Assembly (NCBI GenBank): GCA_003116875.1 | Contig: BCKT01000009.1 | Coordinates: 1-64,000, forward strand | Source: Takashimella koratensis | Lineage: Eukaryota; Basidiomycota; Tremellomycetes; Trichosporonales; Tetragoniomycetaceae | Direction: 5' to 3' | DNA: 64,000 bases | In this document: one piece after another, positions 53,785 through 64,000 of the stretch | Position numbering within the stretch: the stretch's first letter is position 1 | Layout of the letters: every line of letters begins with the position of its first letter | Position numbers and translations under genes: made by a program | Notes under the pieces: generated by a model | Told to the model about the DNA's origin: nothing | The model's database searches: none | The model's input: only the letters and a program-made list of their open reading frames with translations

Positions 53785-55538
53785 TCACCAGTCAGCGTCA
53801 CTCAACACGACCCCTCGACGGCTCGTTTCGCTCGCAAGCATGAGGCACTCACGATACACATATCGCTGATCCTTGGCAGCAGTCGTCACGTAAACCTCTT
53901 CATTTTTCATATTCTGTAATAAATTCGCTTCGTCCCATTTATTAAGTTTCTTCTCTGGTTTTTTAGCTGGCAGGAGAGCGGCGCGGCGCATGATATAGTA
54001 AAGCAAGCTCTGAGTGGAACTGATGAGTTAACGGCGTTGAGAAGGGATGGGCTCGAAGCAGCCACAGTGATGAATGAGAAATGAGAGGTAAGGGGTGAGA
54101 GAGCGGATAGTAGGGAAAGTGATGGAAGCAAGGACTTACTAGACCGCCCAAGACACCGATGATTGCGCCAATGATAGTCCCCGCGTTGGGAGCGCCACCG
54201 CTACTTGTCCCCGAAGACGTGTTGCCTGTATCAGCTCCAGTCCCTGTAGATCCCGTAGATCCGGACGTCGAAGCGGGTGTCGAGGTGATTGTCGTCGTCG
54301 TTGAACCTGACGTCCCACTGATCGGCGACGGCCAAGTGAAAAAAATCACCTATCAGCTCTCTCCATTCCTCATTTATTCCCTTGAATCACACGGCACAGG
54401 TGTAGCCCCCTGGCGGGTGACTTTGTAACTCACATGAACCCAGTCTGTCCTTCGGCGCCATACACTGTAATCGAATCAATAACCAGTCCGACTCCGGCAC
54501 TTCCGTTCCCGCTCTCGGCGGTGATGGTGAGCACGTGGGAGGAGCTTGTTGAGAGTCCAGTGAAGAGAACGAGTGGGACCCCGTGTGAGGTGATAGCCGT
54601 GACTGAGGAGTAGGTGCCGATGGTTGAGGAGTCGAGAGTTACTGAGAAAGAGCCGCAGGAAGGGGCTGTGACGCCAGTGACGAGGATGGCGGAACCTAGC
54701 AACAACGGAAGATAATGCTCAATCAGCACTGTATGAAAGGTACGTTGATTCGACTTGGCTCACCTTCGAATTCGACCTTGGCAGAAGCACCAGACGTCGT
54801 GGTCATACTGAGCGTTTGGTCGTAGTCGGAGGATTCGACGCTGACACCGCTGGGGACTGCGGTGGAAGTAGACGAGGACGAGAGGGAAGTGAACCCCGTG
54901 TATGTTATCCACTGAGACGAGTCGTCCAATGTGACATTGACCGCGGTCGACCTGTAGCGGATTGTACGGATTGTCAACGAACAAAGTCATCAGCTCCGAC
55001 CGTCGATCATTGATCATTGATCATCGATAGCAAGATTGCACAAACTTACCCTGAGTCAACTACTTCCACGGCGACCCAAAACCCGCTCAGGGAGAATGGA
55101 GAATTGGAACACGATTCTTGCATGCAATTGATATTCAGCTCGTAGCTGTGAGTACCGGACGAAGTGGTGTATGTTTGGTCAGGAGACCAATCGGTGGATG
55201 AACCTCCGTCAACTTGGAGAGCGACGTTGAAGAAGCCAGTGGTCGCTGTCCAGATTGGTGTCACTCCCGAAGCTAGCAAAGTCAGCGGAATCACGGAACA
55301 CGGGCTAAATGACGGGGCAAGATGGGAAGTAGTTCGAGACAAGGAAGGAAGAAGGAGACGTACAAGAGATATTACCAAGGACGACAGCAGCAGGTGCAGC
55401 AGTCTCATGGACGGTATTGTTCACCGAAGTAGAATTGGAACTGGAGATACTCGTCCATGACGCTTGCCAAGTGTTGGCGAAAACCGCGGCGGGGGAGTAG
55501 GTGAATACGGGGGAAGAGTCGGATATCCAGATGTTCAT
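53785..55538 (-). CDS. Ser/Thr-rich one-pass membrane protein with beta-sandwich ectodomains
   Basis: Likely cell-surface or vacuolar membrane glycoprotein; function unknown. Exons complement(53785..54009, 54140..54317, 54434..54695, 54764..54951, 55050..55272, 55364..55538); 416 residues, ATG 55538. Two Ser/Thr-rich beta-rich modules with many NxS/T sites (SNSTSVNNT; NVTLDDSSQWITYTGF), each beginning with the pattern DSSxxxxY...W. A Ser/Thr/Gly stalk follows, then the span AGTIIGAIIGVLGGLSLLYY and a basic cytosolic tail (IMRRAALLPAKKPEKKLNKW). No classical signal peptide, which is common in this basidiomycete protein class. The 3' end is uncertain: a GTGAGT donor at 53853 could remove the last 23 residues and splice to a distant acceptor near 53758. 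Confidence 0.68.
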
Positions 55539-56089
55539 GGTGACTGGAGGTGGCTGGTAGGACTAATGTATGTCTTGGGGCTGTGATCGTGGTCTGGACC
55601 AGCCGGACACGATGGGGCAAGGGAGAACTGAGTGGACACAAAGACAGAGACGGAGAAGGCAGAGAGACAAGAGACAGAGAGGCGATAAGACCCAGGGGGT
55701 AAAAGGGTGCAGACCTGTTTAAGAGACGCAATGGGTGTAGGTGTATGTAGCAGTGTGTGCAGGGTATAGGATACAAAGAGACGCAAGGGGAGGAGAGTCG
55801 ATACAAAGGTAAGGTAGAGGAGTAGACCGGGGGTTGCGAGAAAGGATCGACAATGAAGGGAGCCACAGAGCCACTTTTGCTTATGACTGTAAAGGGGAGG
55901 AATAAATAAGTAGATAGGATGTTGCGTCACCAGGGATGAAAAGTGGAGGGCGATCACTGCAGTTGACCGTGTTTCGTGTTTACGCATCGATCACTAGGTT
56001 TGGGTACCCGACGACCTTGGAACATAACGAGCGGAGCGGTGGGATAGGGACAAGTGACAAGAGACAAGAGACAAAAGACAAGAGACAAG
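55539..56089. promoter_or_regulatory. Divergent promoter, membrane protein / WSS1
   Basis: 551 bp between start codons. AGAGAC-rich tract at 55620-55685 and a GACAAGA minisatellite adjoining the WSS1 start. Confidence 0.5.
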
Positions 56090-56090
56090 A
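56048..56090 (+). repeat. GACAAGA minisatellite abutting the WSS1 start codon
   Basis: Six near-copies of the 7-mer GACAAGA/GACAAAA; the last unit supplies the A of the proposed ATG. Confidence 0.8.
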
Positions 56091-58805
56091 TGCAGAGGCC
56101 GGGACAGTGAGTGGGGTCCCGACTGGTCGTGCGTGGGCGAAAGCTGAAAAAGGAGGTTAGCAAACTCAATACACGGGAAGCGAACCCAAACGAGTAGGTC
56201 CTCCCCGTTTTTGTCAACAGTTGGTGAGTAAAAAGCTGAGGGATCTTAGGTATATCACGTTTATCCGAGCGCTCGAATCGAAGCGAGATAGCGAGGTGAG
56301 TTGTATCCCGCTTGGATTGAGGGTTCACGAGACTAGTCTTGAGCTGACTGGATATAATATGCAGGCTGCAGAACACATCCTTAAAGCCGTCGGTGAGCTC
56401 ATTTCTGTGATCGAGGTGTGGAACTGACTCATGACTTTGTCACCAGCCGCACAGATGAAAAAGATTATGGAGAAGAGGTTCATGCTAGTTGGTACCCTGG
56501 AAGAAGCCCCCTTTAACAAAGTCGTAAGTATCATGTCTTCGGTCAATCGTTGTTCGGGAGATGCTGATGAAATTAGTTCGCGGGGCGGAACTGGAACCAT
56601 GGCCAGGTGAGTGATTCACCAGGTTTTCGTTTTCAGAACATCGATGAGACAGAAGAGAGTGGATCAGATGGGTAGAGATAGGGTAGCGATAGCAATAGGG
56701 TTGGACCAAGGCTGAGAGATTTAGTCAATCGAACTGGTGCTTCGTCGACCAGGGGGTCAATTCTTGCCGTTCAATTATATCGTCTCGGTCATGTGTCACG
56801 AGGTGAGCTCGTGTCTAGGCACTGGGACTAGAAGAGGCTGCTGATATGTCTTTGAAGATGGCACATATCACGGTAGGTCCTGGAAGAGGACAAGGGGTGG
56901 GCTTTGCTGATGGGTGGCACCGGGTAGCATATGAACCATGGACCGGCGTTCCAGAAGGTCAGCTACGAAGACCAGAGTGTGGTCTAGACTAGAGCTGACT
57001 ATGTCCAGTTGATGGCGGATATCAAACGCGATGTGGCACAGATGCAGTCGCGGGGCAACTACGGAGATGGCAAGTTGGACGGGATCCCATGCCTGGACCA
57101 GGAAACTGACGTCTCGTAGGGTTCTGGTCAGATGGACATCGGTTGCGGGATAGCGTCAAACTAGGGGCACAAGGTCTTCGTGAGCTTTGGCGTTGGTGGC
57201 GGTGTGATAAGCTCTTTGCTAACAATGCACAGGTGCATCTGATTTCCCTGAGTACATCTGTGGTGTAAGCGCGGCGTAAGTCCGATGGGGACCCCTATGA
57301 TTCCTAGATCAAGATTCGGTGTATACCTGTTTCACAGCTGAACTCGCCTTAGAGACGCGCGGAAAGCGACAAGACCGCGAGGTGGACCTGGGTCCAGTCG
57401 GACCCCTGGTCTCGTCAAGGGGGAGGCGTCGCACAGATCCGGTCGGCAGACAGACTACCGCCGCAAAGCCGGTCGACGGAACAACGTCGACATGGGTGAA
57501 GGCGCACGTCTCGATGGTTCAAGAGGTCAGCTGAGCGGTAGCTATTACGAAGGCTAATGAAGCTGACATATGCGCAGAGATCACCAAGGAGGACAGGGAA
57601 ATGAGAAAGCTGTATATCGACGCACAGGTAGAGAAGTTGATAGGTCGAGGGATGAGTGCGAGTAAAGCGAAGACAGAGGCCAGGAGGAAGTGGGATATTG
57701 AGAATCCTTGGTTCAAGGAAGGAAGCTCGAGAGGGAGAAAGTGAGTAGAAGATTTCGATGGGTGGTGGGCATGTAGTCTCAGTGATACAGCGAGCTGACT
57801 CTGATGTCAGGGCCAAGTCGAAAAGGTAAGCCATTCTGCTGAGAAAGGGGAGGGAGGGAGGGTGAAGAGTAACGCGGAGGACCGCAAGATCAAACTGACG
57901 ATCTGACACAGCGCCGCCGAGCTGAGAGCGGCAGCAGCCGAGCGAAGGTTGACAGGACTAGCCGACGTCAAGTCAGGCCTTGGGTTCAAGTCCGACCCCG
58001 ACTTGGTCAAGATGGAGTCGAGTGATGATGAAGGGGGTCAGTGGGACGATGCGGAAGAAGACGAGGAGGAAGAAGGGGAGGTGGAAGAGGTGGAAGACCC
58101 GCAGTTGAGCGCAGAGGCGAGGAGGAAAGAGATGGAGGATGAGATGGATGACGACGAGAGGGATGGGCTTAGAGGAGGGTGGGAGGAGTTTGTGGTTGAG
58201 AAGGGGAAGCGTGCGGGTGAGGCGTCAGGAGGTCAAAAATGGGCGGGGAAAGAGCTCTCGATAAGAGATCAGAAACGAAGAAAAGTCGAGGAGGTGGACG
58301 AGGCTTCAACTGGTTCCAGCGAGCCTCAACTGCGACAAAATCCGGTCCAGCCGCAAGCTTCTGGGATAGGTGGACAGAACTCGGTCGTCGCTATGATCAG
58401 GCAAGAGAGGTTACGCGCTTTTGGCCTGGCTCCGACAACCTCGACGTCGTCGTCTAGAGCGGTGGGATCGGATCCGTCGCGGATAGGAATCACGATTGAG
58501 GAAAGGGCGGAGAAGCTAGGATCTAAACAGGAGGAGGTGGTCGTGGTCGACGACGATGAAGACGAGGCTGGGAGAGTAGGAGAGGTAGAGGTCTGGGCGT
58601 GTCAACGGTGTACGTACGTCAATGATGCTGATCAAGGAAGATGCGGTGAGTCTGCGATCGAAGGACGTGAGGCGGCAAAGGCAAGGTGGCATGAGATAGC
58701 CAAGAAGTTGTGAACACGTGCTGACGTATGGCGGTTCACTTGTTGTGGGAACCGTGAAATATGCCTACAGAAATGTGCCTAGCTCGACCGGACGGTACGG
58801 AATAG
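56090..58805 (+). CDS. WSS1: DNA-protein crosslink metalloprotease WSS1 (WLM domain, RanBP2 zinc finger)
   Basis: Protease that degrades proteins covalently trapped on DNA. Seventeen exons: 56090..56106, 56161..56193, 56250..56295, 56365..56392, 56447..56523, 56577..56606, 56725..56802, 56858..56872, 56928..56957, 57009..57069, 57120..57179, 57233..57275, 57353..57525, 57578..57740, 57811..57825, 57912..58645, 58771..58805; 545 residues, phases consistent. WLM domain: NPNEYITFIRALESK, VFAGRNWNHGQSIELVL, zinc site H102-E103-M-A-H106 with H112 (VMCHEMAHITHMNHGPAF), RGNYGDGFWSDGHRLRD. A Lys/Arg-rich and then an acidic region follow (residues about 290-350, VEEVEDPQLS). The C-terminal RanBP2-type finger has C520, C523, C534 and C537 (WACQRCTYVN, QGRCEMC); its last cysteine pair is completed only by the 35-nt final exon. 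Intron 10 is GC-AG. Exons 1-3 are less certain than the rest. Confidence 0.85.
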
Positions 58806-59337
58806 CAGGGTGTGACCCGGCCGCCGGCAGCAGGATGGCGCCTGTGATCGCCGCCTTGGGCAGAGCCTACGTATATATTGTCAGAGACACGGGGTTCGGG
58901 CGATACAGCTTGCGGCTGGCCTAAGGCATACCTGTCAAGAGGTCAACACGTGTCGGCAAGTCGGCGTAACTCTTCGGGAGACCGGTACGGAGATGTCTCT
59001 AGTGATGAAGAGCGATGACCAGCCACACCGCAGCGGAAGACTTCGGATCAGAGATTTCTTCCATCTTGGGCCCGGTAGAACATTCTTGACCCCGACTAGA
59101 CTAGCGGAGGACGCGGACCGTGCAGCGCTGATCGTACGAGACCCCAAGGGGGGGGAGGTGCTGTATATGTATACATGTAGAAGTGTGTGGAGAGAGGGGA
59201 CTAGGGGGACTGTGCAGATGATGGGGGATGCGGTGTTGGCTGGATGGTACACCGCCACGCCTACGACTCGGGCCAGGTAGTTAGGGCCAGGTGCCACACT
59301 CGGCTAGTCGCTGTTTAATGCTTAACTCCGTGCATGC

Positions 59338-59386
<49 letters not shown>

Positions 59387-59971
59387 CACGGTGTGTGTGT
59401 GTGCATCATTCCATTGCTTGGCTACGTACTACCACTCTCATCCACTACCAACAACACCGACACCTTTAACCCATTCCTCCATCCACAACATCATCCTCAA
59501 CATCACCTCGCTTCCCCTCCGACCCCAGATCTGCAGAGCCACAGAGCATACAGCATACACGAGCACAGGTTCGACGCCGTTCGCCGCACCCCGCCCCCTG
59601 CACCCGCTCTCGCTCTCGCTCCGTTCGCGCTCTCAAATACCCCTCTCTACCCCTCGGCCCCTTCCGTCTCCTTTCTCAACCGACGACCGCCCCGAGACCG
59701 CTTTCCACCACCCACCGCCCACCACCCACATCCCCTGTACTTCTGCGACTCTTATCTACCTCTCGCCATACATCGTTCTTGTCTCATTAATCGACCGTAG
59801 TCACCCCGGTGTTTGTTTGTTCGCCTCGCGTTGTTCGGTCTCTATATCTCAGACAGACTAGATCTTTCACATAATCGGAATACAGCAGTACACCAGACAG
59901 CTTCAGCACGTATCTAATTGTCACCGCCGTCGTCGTCGACACTGTTGCCACCCACACGATTACTCGACATC
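58806..59971. other. Intergenic region and PKC1 leader
   Basis: A 95-residue open frame at 58993-59280 (+) lacks supporting features. A GT microsatellite lies at 59341-59403. From about 59410 the sequence is CA/CT-rich, consistent with a long PKC1 5' leader. Confidence 0.5.
59341..59403. repeat. (GT)n microsatellite
   Basis: (GT)22 interrupted by GACACG and then (GT)6, about 570 bp upstream of the PKC1 ATG. Confidence 0.9.

Positions 59972-64000
<4,029 letters not shown>

Noticed and set aside
58993..59280. 95-residue rightward frame
   Set aside because: No domain, no splice signals, and an equally long antisense frame; not supported as a gene.

Overview
This window is nuclear DNA of a GC-rich, intron-dense basidiomycete fungus. 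The encoded proteins and gene style (introns mostly 37-80 nt, GTGAGT/GTAAGT/GTACGT donors, a CTGAC or CTAAC branch site 10-20 nt before the acceptor AG, very small exons) point to the Tremellomycetes (Cryptococcus/Trichosporon/Kwoniella side). That placement is inferred from style, not from a search. I reconstructed exon-intron structures by hand from splice signals, reading phase and protein conservation. All models below were phase-checked, but none is supported by transcripts.

Layout, left to right: a large Ser-rich nuclear-type protein (-, 602-5550); mitochondrial EF-Ts (+, 5807-6730); a DHA2-type MFS transporter (-, 6940-9404); complex I subunit NUZM (+, 10007-11040); a PPR protein (-, 11462-13792); a low-complexity protein with acidic-tryptophan motifs (+, 14081-17479); a two-HKD phospholipase D-like protein (-, 17864-20619); a Na+/H+ antiporter (+, 21608-23800). 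From 23.9 to 27.6 kb lies an accessory-looking block of unrecognised short genes, including two divergent paralogues on either side of an N-flanked poly-G tract. Then come beta-tubulin (+, 29.4-31.0 kb), a two-zinc-cluster GATA-like regulator (+, 33364-34971), VPS35 (+, 35249-38347), an AVO2-like ankyrin protein (-, 38551-39877), PEX13 (+, 40048-41544), a tandem-repeat protein (-, 41876-43384), FAB1 (-, 44244-49875), a small one-pass membrane protein (-, 50627-51115), VPS23/TSG101 (+, 51299-53563), a Ser/Thr-rich one-pass membrane protein (-, 53785-55538), the DNA-protein crosslink protease WSS1 (+, 56090-58805) and the 5' nine-tenths of PKC1 (+, from 59972, running off the right edge).

The genes do not form one pathway. 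Loose themes are endosome/vacuole lipid and sorting machinery (VPS35 retromer, FAB1 PI3P 5-kinase, VPS23 ESCRT-I) and stress/wall signalling (AVO2-like TORC2 subunit, PKC1). In the first 24 kb every gene alternates in strand, so each promoter is shared head-to-head and each 3' end is convergent. No rRNA, tRNA, transposon, CRISPR or prokaryotic operon signal was seen.

The most noteworthy points are gene-structure oddities: a WSS1 metalloprotease motif split by an intron with a 15-nt exon carrying its second histidine; start codons interrupted or immediately followed by introns in beta-tubulin (probable) and PKC1; two GC-AG introns; several stop-free introns whose length is a multiple of three. 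Others are a GATA-type finger with an unusually short loop, a FAB1 without FYVE, and the unknown duplicated gene pair.
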